A DNA stretch of 64,000 nucleotides from Rhodospira trueperi (GTDB lineage: Bacteria > Pseudomonadota > Alphaproteobacteria > Rhodospirillales > Rhodospirillaceae). Location: assembly GCF_900101965.1 (NCBI RefSeq), contig NZ_FNAP01000002.1, forward strand, positions 310,001 to 374,000. Direction: 5' to 3'. The position numbers and the translations under genes were made by a program. This document shows, piece after piece, positions 8,535 to 16,635 of this stretch; positions within the stretch are counted from its first letter, which is position 1; the number at the start of each line of letters is the position of its first letter. The notes below the pieces were generated by a model. That model searched no databases. It was not told the DNA's origin and saw only the letters and a program-made list of their open reading frames with translations.

Positions 8535-11174
8535 TCAGGTGACTGGACCGAAGTCGTTCACGAAGACCGTGGCGGTATCCGTATCGCCATCATTGTCGGT
8601 GATGGTGTATTCATGCCTGTCTGCCTGACCGTCACCAGTGAAGGTGACCGTCCAGCCGTTGGCGGACTCCGTCAATTCTACATCGGTGGCCCCATCGACA
8701 GTGACGTTCTTGAGCCCATCCGCGCCCACCTCTTCCTGCGTGATGACAAACTGGTACGTATCTCCGCTTAGATGTTCCAATTCTTCTTTATCTTCCGCCA
8801 CCGGCACACTGTCATCGATGCGGATGCTGAAGTCCAGCAGGACCGGGTCGCCGTCGTCGTCCGTGGTCCGGATCGCGCCCGGTATGTTCAGGACGGCCAC
8901 GTCGGGGGCCATGGGCACCTGCTGATAAATCTGGTTCCCACCGCCGGTGTGCTGAGCGCCCTCGTGCTCGACGGCCCCCAGAAGCTCGAATTGGTACCCG
9001 CCATCCAGATATAGAGTCATCGTGAACACGGGGGCGTCAGCGTTCGAAAGCTCGGCCGGCGGGGTCCCTGCCCAACCCCAAATCTGTTGGCCGTCGTCAC
9101 CGTCGAGGACGGGCGTTCTCGAGAGTGTTCCGTCAACCTCATTGTAGTACCACAGCGTGATGGACTTGTAGGTCCCCGTGGCCTCGTCCAGTCCCATCAG
9201 GTTGGTCTGCGTGCTGTTCAGATCATCGGTGAACGTAAAGAGAGCGCTCCCGTCGATCTCGGCGTACGGTGCGAGTTCCGGACCATCGGCACCGTAATCG
9301 GCGACCAACGCATCTTCGTTTCCTGTCGTGTTGAAGGGCTTATCAATCCCCCCCGATGCGGTCGCCATGCGGTCCCCGGCTTCACTCACGATCTCCTCGC
9401 CCACGGTGTGGTCGTTGACGGTGAGTTGGACATCCCCATCCAGGAACGAGAGTCTGGTGCCGGGGTCGCTGCCGGGGATGTTGTCGTTCTCGTTTCCGGG
9501 TATGAAATCGACGCCTTTGTTTCCTGCGAGGTTGATCCAATCCGGCGGAAGGGCCGACGTCTTGGACGTCTGATCACTACCGATATTGGCGTTCTGAATG
9601 ACAAAGAAGCCGATCTCGTCTTCCGAATACCCTTCAATGGTGAACGACTGGCCGTAATCGGGCGTACCACTCCAGATGACATGGCCGACCCTCGGGTTGC
9701 CCTCGTCATCCATATTCCAGGGCGCCTTCACGTACCAGCCGATGGTGTCGCCGTCGCCGCTGTAGTCCAGGGCAGTGACGTCATCGCCGAACTGTGGCTC
9801 CCAGCCCCAATAGGTCACCGTGACCGCCTTGGGTTCCGGTGTGTCGTCGTTCACCGCGAAGGTTACCGTGCCGGACCCGTCCTCCGTCTGGTACGGGACG
9901 GAAATCGGGATGTTGTCCTCGGTTCCGGCCTGATCGTGGTACAAAGCCTGGTGGAGCAGCACAACGTAGTCGTTGCCCGTGATCTCGGCCAAGGGGGTCC
10001 CCGTAATCGGAAGGACCGTCAGGGCGACGTCCCAGGGGGTGATTTGCTCCTGGGTGGCGAGCGCGCGGTCCAGGTTCTCGTCCTCGCCGCCATTCTTGGG
10101 GGCCACGACCAGATGGATGGCCCCTGACGCTCCGGAAACCCACGTCAACGGGGCGCCATCGGCACGCGTGTACTGTGCCGTCTCGTCGGGCAGGAATGCC
10201 AAGCCATCGCCCGGTTCCACCTCCGGAATGTCGCCCAGGGCCGCGACCTCCGTGAAATCCATCAGCCGGTTCAGGATCGGGTGGTCTTCAATGAAGGCGT
10301 TCAGGTCACCGTCGTATTGGTCATCAAGATACTGTTGGAAACCCTCGGCATGCTCCTGAATGAGGCCGCCCAGAAGATCCACCCACGGCTGGCGGGCGTC
10401 CACATCGCCGGGGCCACCCGGGATGCCGTTGTGGCCCCAGAAGAGACTGACCAAGTTGAACCCATGCAGCCCATCTTCGTCCACGACGACGCCGATGTCG
10501 GGCTCCTCGGGCGTCTCGACCGGTTCGGGCGCCGCAACCGGGGCCGCAGCGGGGGTTGCCACCGGCTCGGGCTCGGGCGCGACGAACTCATCCGGCGCCG
10601 CCGCCACATCGAACGCAAGGTCCAGGTTGCCCAGCAGGCCCAGCGGATCGATGCCCTCGCCGAGGCCACCGATCCCGTAGCTGCCGAACCCGGCGCCGCC
10701 ACCGCCTTCGCCGCCGCCACCGGGCTGCGCCGCGGGCGCGCCAGCGGCCGGCGTTCCTCCCCCGGCGGCCGGAGCCAGATCGTTCAACTCAATGCCGTAG
10801 TCGGCAATCAGGAGATCGGGGGTGATGACCGTGCCGTCGGCGAGCGTCAGCGCCGGGGGCAACGCGCCGGAGTCGGGCGACGCGAAGGTCAGGTAATCCG
10901 ACAGAACAACGGTGCCGCCACCGTCGAACGACAGCACGAGGTTGCCGCCGTCCTGGCTGAACGATACCCGATCCGGGGCCGCGTCCACGCTAAAGGCCTG
11001 ACCGGGTGTGACGAACACCTCGGACGTCTCGCCGGCCGTCGGCGGCACCAGCACGATGGCCGTGCCGGCGGTCGGATCGGCCTGCGCCAGCAACACGCCG
11101 GCGGACGTGGCCTGATCGGTGGTCTCGGTGTGGGGGGCGGTGTCGATGGTGGCACCCGTCGTCGTGTCGGTCAT
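8535..11174 (-). CDS. Large Asp/Gly-rich surface or secreted protein (BapA-prefix / T1SS-143-like)
   Basis: About 879 residues. The ATG at 11174 has GGAG six bases upstream, whereas the ATG at 11180 touches the GGAG, so 11174 is preferred. The first ~135 residues (ending in TLADGTVITPDLLIAD) resemble the prefix domain of LapA/BapA-type adhesins. A Gly-rich linker and a Pro/Glu/Val-rich segment (about 200-235) follow. Beyond are acidic beta-rich segments; the last ~100 residues (DFSIRIDDSVPVAEDKE... through EYTITDNDGDTDTATVFVNDFG) look like a T1SS-143/DUF5801-type repeat. No cysteine and no RTX nonapeptides were seen, and no type I secretion genes are adjacent. It may be a shortened adhesin. 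Confidence 0.6.
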   Translation of the reverse strand: MTDTTTGATIDTAPHTETTDQATSAGVLLAQADPTAGTAIVLVPPTAGETSEVFVTPGQAFSVDAAPDRVSFSQDGGNLVLSFDGGGTVVLSDYLTFASPDSGALPPALTLADGTVITPDLLIADYGIELNDLAPAAGGGTPAAGAPAAQPGGGGEGGGGAGFGSYGIGGLGEGIDPLGLLGNLDLAFDVAAAPDEFVAPEPEPVATPAAAPVAAPEPVETPEEPDIGVVVDEDGLHGFNLVSLFWGHNGIPGGPGDVDARQPWVDLLGGLIQEHAEGFQQYLDDQYDGDLNAFIEDHPILNRLMDFTEVAALGDIPEVEPGDGLAFLPDETAQYTRADGAPLTWVSGASGAIHLVVAPKNGGEDENLDRALATQEQITPWDVALTVLPITGTPLAEITGNDYVVLLHQALYHDQAGTEDNIPISVPYQTEDGSGTVTFAVNDDTPEPKAVTVTYWGWEPQFGDDVTALDYSGDGDTIGWYVKAPWNMDDEGNPRVGHVIWSGTPDYGQSFTIEGYSEDEIGFFVIQNANIGSDQTSKTSALPPDWINLAGNKGVDFIPGNENDNIPGSDPGTRLSFLDGDVQLTVNDHTVGEEIVSEAGDRMATASGGIDKPFNTTGNEDALVADYGADGPELAPYAEIDGSALFTFTDDLNSTQTNLMGLDEATGTYKSITLWYYNEVDGTLSRTPVLDGDDGQQIWGWAGTPPAELSNADAPVFTMTLYLDGGYQFELLGAVEHEGAQHTGGGNQIYQQVPMAPDVAVLNIPGAIRTTDDDGDPVLLDFSIRIDDSVPVAEDKEELEHLSGDTYQFVITQEEVGADGLKNVTVDGATDVELTESANGWTVTFTGDGQADRHEYTITDNDGDTDTATVFVNDFGPVT

Positions 11175-11273
11175 CGTCATCTCCTTCGGTTTCAGGCGGC
11201 ACCGCTCTTCCCGGCGAGCCGCTCACACCGCACCTGTCCAATCCATGTCGGGCGGTGGGCTGAGCCCACAATT

Positions 11274-11301
11274 TCTATAAGACAATCTAAATTGCCCACA
11301 A
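11274..11301 (-). promoter_or_regulatory. Candidate promoter of the adhesin-like gene
   Basis: In an AT-rich patch of the 360-bp divergent gap, the minus strand has TTGTGG (11296-11301) and TATAGA (11274-11279) separated by 16 bp, about 100 bp upstream of the start codon. Nothing else was recognised in the gap 11175-11534. Confidence 0.45.
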
Positions 11302-11534
11302 TCCGTGACCGGCTTCATCCCCCATATGGTGTAAAAGCGCCCATCGGGTGCGCTCGGATTTCGTTGCCGGGCAGAATTGAACGGCGCTGCCCGGGTGGGG
11401 GATTTGGTGTCTGGTTTGGCAACCGGCTGTCCTGCCTCGGTCGGTGACAAAATCGTGGGGGGCGCGCCGCGCGGGTGGTATAGACGCAGCAGATCCGCCG
11501 ACGCTGAATCGCGCCGGTCCTGAGGAGTGTGTTG

Positions 11535-12080
11535 ATGGTTCCCGTCGCGTATGCCGTCCGTTCCGAGGTGCCCGAAGACGACGCCGCCATCGAGGGTGTG
11601 CTCGACCGGGCCTTCGGGCCCGACCGCCACGCCAAGCGCTCCTATGCCTACCGCCAGGGTGTTGCCCCTGTCCCCGAGCTGTCCTTCGTGGCCGACCGAC
11701 CCGACGGCTCAGTGCTGGGCACGATCCGCTTCTGGCCGGTCCTGGTGGGAGAGGCGCCGGTCCCGGCGCTGCTGCTGGGACCCATCGCGGTGGAGCCCGC
11801 GCTGTCCCGCCTGGGCATCGGCAAGGCGCTGATGCGCAAGGGCCTGTTCGAGGCCGAGCGCCAGGGTCATGGACTGGTCGTTCTGGTTGGTGACCGGCTG
11901 TATTATGAGCCGTTCGGATTCCAGCCGGCCAGTCGGTTCGGCCTGGTCATGCCGGGCGAGCGGCCGCACCGCCTGCTGGCCCTGGAACTGGCCGAAGGCG
12001 CGGCCGGCGACGGCGGGACCCTGCGATCCGTCGCGGGCGGGTCCGATGCCGCGTCGCCTCAGACCGGCCGGGAGACCTGA
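11535..12080 (+). CDS. GNAT-family N-acetyltransferase (YhbS-like)
   Basis: 181 residues from the ATG at 11535, with GAGGAG seven bases upstream; the GTG at 11529 is too close to that site. The GNAT fold is visible: an N-terminal VRSEVPEDDAAIEGVLDRAF helix, a FVADRPDGSVLGTIRFWPV strand pair, and the acetyl-CoA-binding motif A LLGPIAVEPALSRLGIGKALMRKGL, then YYEPFGFQPAS. The substrate is unknown; YhbS-like proteins are often small-molecule or protein acetylases. It converges with thiE. Confidence 0.85.
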   Translation: MVPVAYAVRSEVPEDDAAIEGVLDRAFGPDRHAKRSYAYRQGVAPVPELSFVADRPDGSVLGTIRFWPVLVGEAPVPALLLGPIAVEPALSRLGIGKALMRKGLFEAERQGHGLVVLVGDRLYYEPFGFQPASRFGLVMPGERPHRLLALELAEGAAGDGGTLRSVAGGSDAASPQTGRET

Positions 12081-12086
12081 GCGCCC

Positions 12087-12761
12087 TCACCCAGGCACCA
12101 CCTCCCGTTCGGGTGAGGCCTCTTCCATCAGCGCGTTGAACCGCGCCACGGCGTCGCGCGGCCCGCCGGGCCAGTCCCACACTCCGGCACTGACGGCCAG
12201 GAAGTCCGCGCCGGCTTCGATCAGCGGCCGGGCGTTGTCCGGCGTGATGCCGCCGATGGCCACCACGGGGACGACCATGGCCTCCGCCCACCACCTCAAC
12301 AGGTTGATGTCGGCCCGCGTCTTGGCCTGCTTGGTGTCGGTGGGAAAGAAGGCGCCGAAGGCGACGTAGTCGGCGCCGCCCTCTCCGGCCTCCATCGCCA
12401 GATGGCGCGAGTCGTGACAGGTGACGCCGACGATGCGGTCGTCGCCCAGGATGCGGCGGGCCTCCGCCAGCGGCGTGTCTTCCTGTCCCACATGTGCGCC
12501 GTCGCACCCCGTGGCCAGCGCCAGATCGGGCCGATCATTCATCAGCACGGCCACGTCCCGGGTCTGGGCCACGGGCACCAGCGCCTCGGCGACGCGGCGG
12601 ATGGTGGCGTCGTCCGCTGGCTTCAGGCGTATTTGCAGGCAGGCCACATCGCCGCCGTCCAGCGCCTCCGCCAGGGTGGCGGCGAAGGCGTCGGCATCGT
12701 CGATGACCGGCGGCGTGATGAGGTACAGGCGGCAGCGGTCGCTGGGGTCTTGGCTGGGCAT
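12087..12761 (-). CDS. thiE: Thiamine-phosphate synthase
   Basis: 224 residues of a TIM-barrel enzyme joining the thiazole phosphate and HMP pyrophosphate to make thiamine phosphate. Seen motifs: [11 protein letters not shown] (the usual QLR..K segment), [47 protein letters not shown] and [23 protein letters not shown]. It stands alone, with no thiC, thiG or thiD beside it. I looked upstream for a TPP riboswitch (CTGAGA, ACCTGA) and found none. Confidence 0.92.
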   Translation of the reverse strand: MPSQDPSDRCRLYLITPPVIDDADAFAATLAEALDGGDVACLQIRLKPADDATIRRVAEALVPVAQTRDVAVLMNDRPDLALATGCDGAHVGQEDTPLAEARRILGDDRIVGVTCHDSRHLAMEAGEGGADYVAFGAFFPTDTKQAKTRADINLLRWWAEAMVVPVVAIGGITPDNARPLIEAGADFLAVSAGVWDWPGGPRDAVARFNALMEEASPEREVVPG

Positions 12762-12895
12762 GGTCGTCTTTCAAGGGGGGGGCGCGAACAGGCTGCAGCG
12801 TAACCCCGCCCGGTGGTCCTGTGTAGAGCGTTCGGACGGGTTGCGTTCGGGCCGGCGACGGATATGGTGTCCGCCCCTTTCGAAAGGCCCGCGGC

Positions 12896-14125
12896 ATGTC
12901 CGATCCCTCGTCTGCCGACACCCCTGATCCCGCCCGTCCGCCGCATCCCCGCGTCACGTTGCGGCCGAAACATGCCATCCGGCTGCGGCGCGGCCACCCG
13001 TGGGTGTACTCCAACGAGGTGGCGATGACCCCGGAGGCCAAGGCGTTGCCGCCGGGCACGGTGGTCACGGTGCTGGACGCCGGCGACGAGCCGCTGGCCA
13101 CCGCCCTGTTCAACCCGCATTCGCTGATCGCCCTGCGGGTCCTGGTTCGGCGCCCTGACGTCGCCGTGGACGGGGGTCTGATCGGCGAGCGGCTGCGCCG
13201 CGCGATTCGGTTGCGCGAGACCCTGGTCTCCGACCCCTTCTATCGCTTGGTTCACGCCGAGGCCGACGGCCTGCCCGGGCTGATCGTGGACCGTTTCGGC
13301 GATTGGCTGACGGTGCAGGCGAACAGCGCCGGCATGGAGCGCCTGTTGCCCCGGGTGCTGGAGAGCCTGGAGGCGCTGTTGAAGCCGGCCGGGATGGTGA
13401 TCCGCGATGACACCCACGCGCGGACGCTGGAAGGGCTGCCCGACACCGGGCACCGCCTGCACGGCGCCACGCCGGACGGCCCAGTGCGCGTGGTCGAGCG
13501 CGGCGTGAGCTATCTGGCCGACCTGACGGCGGGGCAGAAGACGGGGTGGTTCCACGACCAGCGCGACAACCGTGCCCTGGTGGCCGGACTGGCCGGCGGA
13601 CGGACGCTGCTCGACCTGTACAGCAACGCCGGCGGCTTCGGGCTGGCCGGCGCTGTTGCCGGCGCGGCCGATGTGCTGTGCGTGGACACGGCGGCGCCAG
13701 CGCTTGCCCTGGCCACCAAGGCGGCGGCGCTCAATGGGGTCCAGGCGCGCGTGCGCACCGAGCGCGCCGACGCCTTCGACGCCCTGGAGGCGCTGGCCCG
13801 CGATGGCGCCCGGTTCGACGTGGTGGTGTGCGATCCGCCCAGCTTCGTCAAGGCGCGCAAGGACCTGGAGTCGGGCGCGCGGGGATACCGCAAGATGGCG
13901 CGGCTGGCGGCGGCGGCGGTGGCGCGGGAGGGCTTTTTGTTCGCCGCCTCGTGCTCGCACAACATGCCGGCCGAACGGTTCGTGGACGAGGTCACGCGGG
14001 GCGTCGCCCAGGACGGGCGGGATGCGCGCGTGCTGGCCCGCGTCGGGGCCGCGCCGGACCACCCGCTGCACCCCATGCTGCCGGAGTCGGCCTACCTGAA
14101 GGGTGTGCTGTTGGCCTTGGATTGA
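12896..14125 (+). CDS. rlmI: Class I SAM-dependent rRNA (cytosine-C5) methyltransferase, RlmI-like
   Basis: 409 residues. An N-terminal PUA domain (RVTLRPKHAIRLRRGHPWVYSNEV..., residues ~15-90) is followed by an EEHD-like middle domain (LIVDRFGDWLTVQANSAGM) and a Rossmann methyltransferase domain. The latter has the SAM motif LLDLYSNAGGFGLAGA, the DPPSFVKARKDLESGARGYRKM motif and the catalytic-type Cys in ASCSHNM. The family methylates C1962 of 23S rRNA in E. coli; the exact target here is inferred. An AAAGG site precedes ATG 12896. Confidence 0.88.
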   Translation: MSDPSSADTPDPARPPHPRVTLRPKHAIRLRRGHPWVYSNEVAMTPEAKALPPGTVVTVLDAGDEPLATALFNPHSLIALRVLVRRPDVAVDGGLIGERLRRAIRLRETLVSDPFYRLVHAEADGLPGLIVDRFGDWLTVQANSAGMERLLPRVLESLEALLKPAGMVIRDDTHARTLEGLPDTGHRLHGATPDGPVRVVERGVSYLADLTAGQKTGWFHDQRDNRALVAGLAGGRTLLDLYSNAGGFGLAGAVAGAADVLCVDTAAPALALATKAAALNGVQARVRTERADAFDALEALARDGARFDVVVCDPPSFVKARKDLESGARGYRKMARLAAAAVAREGFLFAASCSHNMPAERFVDEVTRGVAQDGRDARVLARVGAAPDHPLHPMLPESAYLKGVLLALD

Positions 14126-14175
14126 GGACTGGCGGCGACGTCCGGAACGCCAAGTTCAGGGGCGGTCCGACAGGA

Positions 14176-14652
14176 TCATACGTCCGTTACCTGAACGTGG
14201 GCGGCCTCAGCGCGGCGCAGGGTGAGGAACGTGTCCTCGATCCGCACCTCGACGGGATCATCCAGGGGCGCGCTGCGCACGACCTGAAGGCGGGCATTGG
14301 GCACCAGCCCCAGGTCCATCAGGCGTTGGCGTACGGGGCCGCGCCCGTGCAGGGCCACCACCCGGCAGAGCCCACCGGTGCCGATGTCGTTCAGCGACGG
14401 TCCTTCGAACGCGGCCTCGGGTCCACCACGGTTGCGCCCGCGCCCGCGCCCATGTCCCCGTCCAAGTCCGCGTCCGGCTCCACCGCCATGTCCGTGAGCG
14501 TGGCCCTGTTGGTGGCCCGGTTCGGGTTCATGCTCCCCGGGACCTTGCGCCACGTCGGCGCCGCCCACGCCACGCCCCGGCGCCGCGCCGTGTCGACGCC
14601 AGCGCCCGCGCCCCCCGAATGCCCGTCCCTTCCGACCCAGTCCGTCGAACAT
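14176..14652 (-). CDS. feoA: FeoA-domain protein with a His/Gly/Arg-rich N-terminal extension
   Basis: 158 residues. The last ~70 (GGLCRVVALHGRGPVRQRLMDLGLVPNA..., to HVQV) form a typical SH3-like FeoA domain, which assists FeoB ferrous-iron uptake. The first ~85 residues are unlike FeoA: low complexity, rich in G, R and H (HQQGHAHGHGG and GRGHGRGRGRNRGG), a plausible metal- or nucleic-acid-binding tail. AGGA precedes ATG 14652. No feoB is nearby. A Fur-box-like site lies 92 bp upstream. FeoA usually is about 75-90 residues, so the extension is the odd part. Confidence 0.75.
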   Translation of the reverse strand: MFDGLGRKGRAFGGRGRWRRHGAAPGRGVGGADVAQGPGEHEPEPGHQQGHAHGHGGGAGRGLGRGHGRGRGRNRGGPEAAFEGPSLNDIGTGGLCRVVALHGRGPVRQRLMDLGLVPNARLQVVRSAPLDDPVEVRIEDTFLTLRRAEAAHVQVTDV

Positions 14653-14743
14653 GCGTTCCTGTCCTCGTCAGGCGGGAACGGTCACCGCAGGCGCGGTCAT
14701 CATCCCCACTTTCTGTGTGGTTTCCATCTCTGTTTACCTTAAT

Positions 14744-14758
14744 TGAGAGGCATTCGCA
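14744..14758 (-). promoter_or_regulatory. Fur-box-like site upstream of feoA
   Basis: TGAGAGGCATTCGCA is a 7-1-7 imperfect palindrome; its right half ATTCGCA is the reverse complement of TGCGAAT, close to alphaproteobacterial Fur/Mur sites such as TGCGAATGATTCGCA. It is embedded in an AT-richer patch (14725-14760) in the divergent gap. Seen directly as a partial match; function inferred. Confidence 0.4.
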
Positions 14759-14842
14759 TGTCCAGGCAATTCTGATCCCGACCCAAACGGGTCAATGCGG
14801 CCCGTGCCGAGCACGTTTCATGTCGAACTCTTTGTTATGACC

Positions 14843-14945
14843 GGCTTATCCCCCTGGGTCCGGTTGGCGCAGCCGGTGGTGGGTCCAGCTACCGTACGTC
14901 CCCCACGTCAAGGGGATCCCAGAAACAGGGGGATAAGCCTTTTTT
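14843..14945 (+). ncRNA. Candidate structured small RNA with terminator
   Basis: GGCTTATCCCCCTG (14843-14856) and CAGGGGGATAAGCC (14926-14939) are perfect 14-bp complements 69 bases apart, and the right arm is followed by six T (14940-14945). Within the loop CCGGTT/AGCCGG forms a second hairpin, and GTGGG...CCCAC is a possible third. A weak -10-like GTTATGA lies just before the left arm. This architecture fits a ~103-nt transcript ending at an intrinsic terminator. No match to known RNA families was recognised; the SRP RNA core (GGAAGCAGCC) is absent. Confidence 0.45.
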
Positions 14946-15030
14946 ATGAAACGCGTGGCCTTCAACGCCACTGTCGCTTAAATTTGCTGCGTTTCCTCGC
15001 CCGACGTTCCATCGGACCCATCATTCGCCC

Positions 15031-15945
15031 ATGCGAGCCCTGCCCAGCCCCCGACAACTGCGCTATCTGGTCACTGTCGCCGAAACGCTGCACTTTGGTC
15101 AGGCGGCGGATCGCTGCAACGTTACCCAATCAACGCTGTCGGCGGGCATCCGGGAGTTGGAGACCCTGCTGGGGGTGACCCTGATCGAGCGGCAGTCCCG
15201 ACGCCGCGTGGTGATGACCCCGGTCGGTCACGAGATCGTCGCCCGGGCGCGTCATCTGCTGATGGAGGCGGAAACCCTGGTCGACGTCGCGGCCGCGCGG
15301 ACAAAACCGTTGTCCGGGCTGCTGCGCCTGGGGGTGATTCCCACCATTGGGCCCTATCTGCTGCCGGCTGCCCTGCCGGCGTTGCGGCGGCAGTATCCCG
15401 ACCTGCGGCTCTATCTGCACGAGGCGCTGACGGACACCCTCCTGGAACGACTGGCCGTCGGTCGCCTGGATGCGGTTCTGGTGGCCACGCCGTTCGACCT
15501 GCGCGGGATGGTTTCCCTCGACCTCGGCGAGGAGGACGTCGTGGCCGCTCTGCCCGCCGATCATCCGCTGGCGGCGCGCGACACAGTGTGCGAGGCCGAC
15601 CTCGCCGACGAGACGCTGCTGATGCTGGAGGACGGGCATTGCCTGCGCGACCACGCGCTGTCGGCCTGCCACCTGGATCGCGGCCGGGCCGACACCCGGT
15701 TCCAGGCCACCAGCGTTAGCACCCTGACGCAGATGGTGGCGGCCGGGCTCGGCGTGACCCTGCTGCCCCGCATGGCCGTGGCGCGGGAGGTCCCGCCGAA
15801 GGGCGGTGTGGTGGTCCGCAATCTGGCGGAGGCTCGACCGGCCCGCACACTTGTTTTGGCCTGGAGGCCGGGCGCGGCGCGGGAGCCCGATTTTCGGCTG
15901 CTGGGGGAACTTCTGCGGGAGACCCGCGTGGGACAGGAGGGGTGA
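15031..15945 (+). CDS. oxyR: OxyR-type peroxide-sensing LysR regulator
   Basis: 304 residues. An N-terminal winged helix (LRYLVTVAETLHFGQAADRCNVTQSTLSAGIRELE) is followed by the LysR effector domain. The diagnostic OxyR redox pair is present: Cys204 in EDGHCLRD and Cys213 in LSAC, matching Cys199 and Cys208 of E. coli OxyR. On oxidation these form a disulfide that activates defence genes. No katG or ahpC is adjacent in the window. A candidate structured RNA lies directly upstream. Confidence 0.92.
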   Translation: MRALPSPRQLRYLVTVAETLHFGQAADRCNVTQSTLSAGIRELETLLGVTLIERQSRRRVVMTPVGHEIVARARHLLMEAETLVDVAAARTKPLSGLLRLGVIPTIGPYLLPAALPALRRQYPDLRLYLHEALTDTLLERLAVGRLDAVLVATPFDLRGMVSLDLGEEDVVAALPADHPLAARDTVCEADLADETLLMLEDGHCLRDHALSACHLDRGRADTRFQATSVSTLTQMVAAGLGVTLLPRMAVAREVPPKGGVVVRNLAEARPARTLVLAWRPGAAREPDFRLLGELLRETRVGQEG

Positions 15946-15977
15946 GCGGTCACGGCGCGCGCGCCCGACCCGTTGAT

Positions 15978-16022
15978 CAGCCGTTCTCAGTTTGGCCGCG
16001 CGGCCTCCGAAGGGAACGGCTG
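15978..16022 (+). terminator. Nested hairpin after oxyR
   Basis: CAGCCGTTC (15978-15986) pairs with GAACGGCTG (16014-16022) and encloses the perfect palindrome GGCCGCGCGGCC (15994-16005). There is no T tract, so a role in 3'-end formation is only suggested by its location 33 bp past the stop codon. Confidence 0.35.
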
Positions 16023-16124
16023 GGGGCCCAGGCGCGACCCGGACTCCCTCCCGTGGATAGGGCTATCATATTCACACGTCTTCCCGCCGAAGCGGCGGCT
16101 CTTCGCTCACGCGACATCTTGACT

Positions 16125-16239
16125 CGTCATTGCGAACCCTCGTCGCAAGACGAGGGTGAAGCAATTCAGGGCACAAAACGCAAGTATCCGCCCTGGATTG
16201 CCCCATGTTTTAATTTGGGCTGCGCTCCTCGCAATGACG
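16125..16239. repeat. MITE-like element with CGTCATTGCGA terminal inverted repeats
   Basis: An 11-bp perfect terminal inverted repeat (CGTCATTGCGA at 16125-16135 and TCGCAATGACG at 16229-16239) bounds 115 bp. Internally it also shows GAAGCAATTCAGG versus CCTGGATTGCCCC symmetry. This GTCATTGCGA...TCGCAATGAC type is a known dispersed non-coding repeat in several proteobacteria. The rest of the gap 15946-16433 shows no gene. Confidence 0.7.
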
Positions 16240-16357
16240 AACAAAAGTAGAGTTGTCTGAATCAGATAGCCCCGAAGGGGGAGGAGAACAGGCCGGCACC
16301 GGCCGCAACCGGTGTCCTCCCGCCGTCCCGAGAATTGCTGCCCGTTGATGCCCCCCG

Positions 16358-16387
16358 TTGACGTCCTTGGGGGTGGGCGTGTACAAC
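16358..16387 (+). promoter_or_regulatory. Candidate promoter of tRNA-Ser
   Basis: TTGACG (16358-16363) and TACAAC (16382-16387) are separated by 18 bp, about 46 bp upstream of the mature tRNA. Confidence 0.5.
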
Positions 16388-16433
16388 GCCTTCCTCGTTT
16401 CGAAACGGGGGCTAGGCCCCGGCGCGTCCCGCT

Positions 16434-16523
16434 GGAGGGCGGGCAGGACGGTAATGCAGCGGATTGCTAATCCGTACACCGGGTCAAACCGGTGACTGGG
16501 TTCGACTCCCAGGCCCTCCGCCA
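16434..16523 (+). tRNA. tRNA-Ser (anticodon GCT)
   Basis: 90 nt including encoded CCA. The acceptor stem GGAGGGC pairs with GCCCTCC, the discriminator is G, the anticodon loop TTGCTAA contains GCT, a long variable arm (CACCGGGTCAAACCGGTG) identifies a class II tRNA, and the T-loop has GGTTCGACTCC. Confidence 0.97.
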
Positions 16524-16635
16524 ACACACCCACGCCCCGAATCTCCTTGCGACATCAAGGAATTCGGGGTGGATCGGGTGAGGCGCGCGCTGCGGCGAAA
16601 CGGGTCGAGCCGAACCGGATTGAACCGACGCCGGA

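Noticed and set aside
12762-12895. TPP riboswitch upstream of thiE
   Set aside because: I looked for the CTGAGA and ACCTGA core elements on the minus strand and found none; the gap is short.
14843-14945. SRP (4.5S) RNA or 6S RNA
   Set aside because: The conserved SRP tetraloop region (GGAAGCAGCC) is missing, and the element is too short and wrongly structured for 6S RNA.
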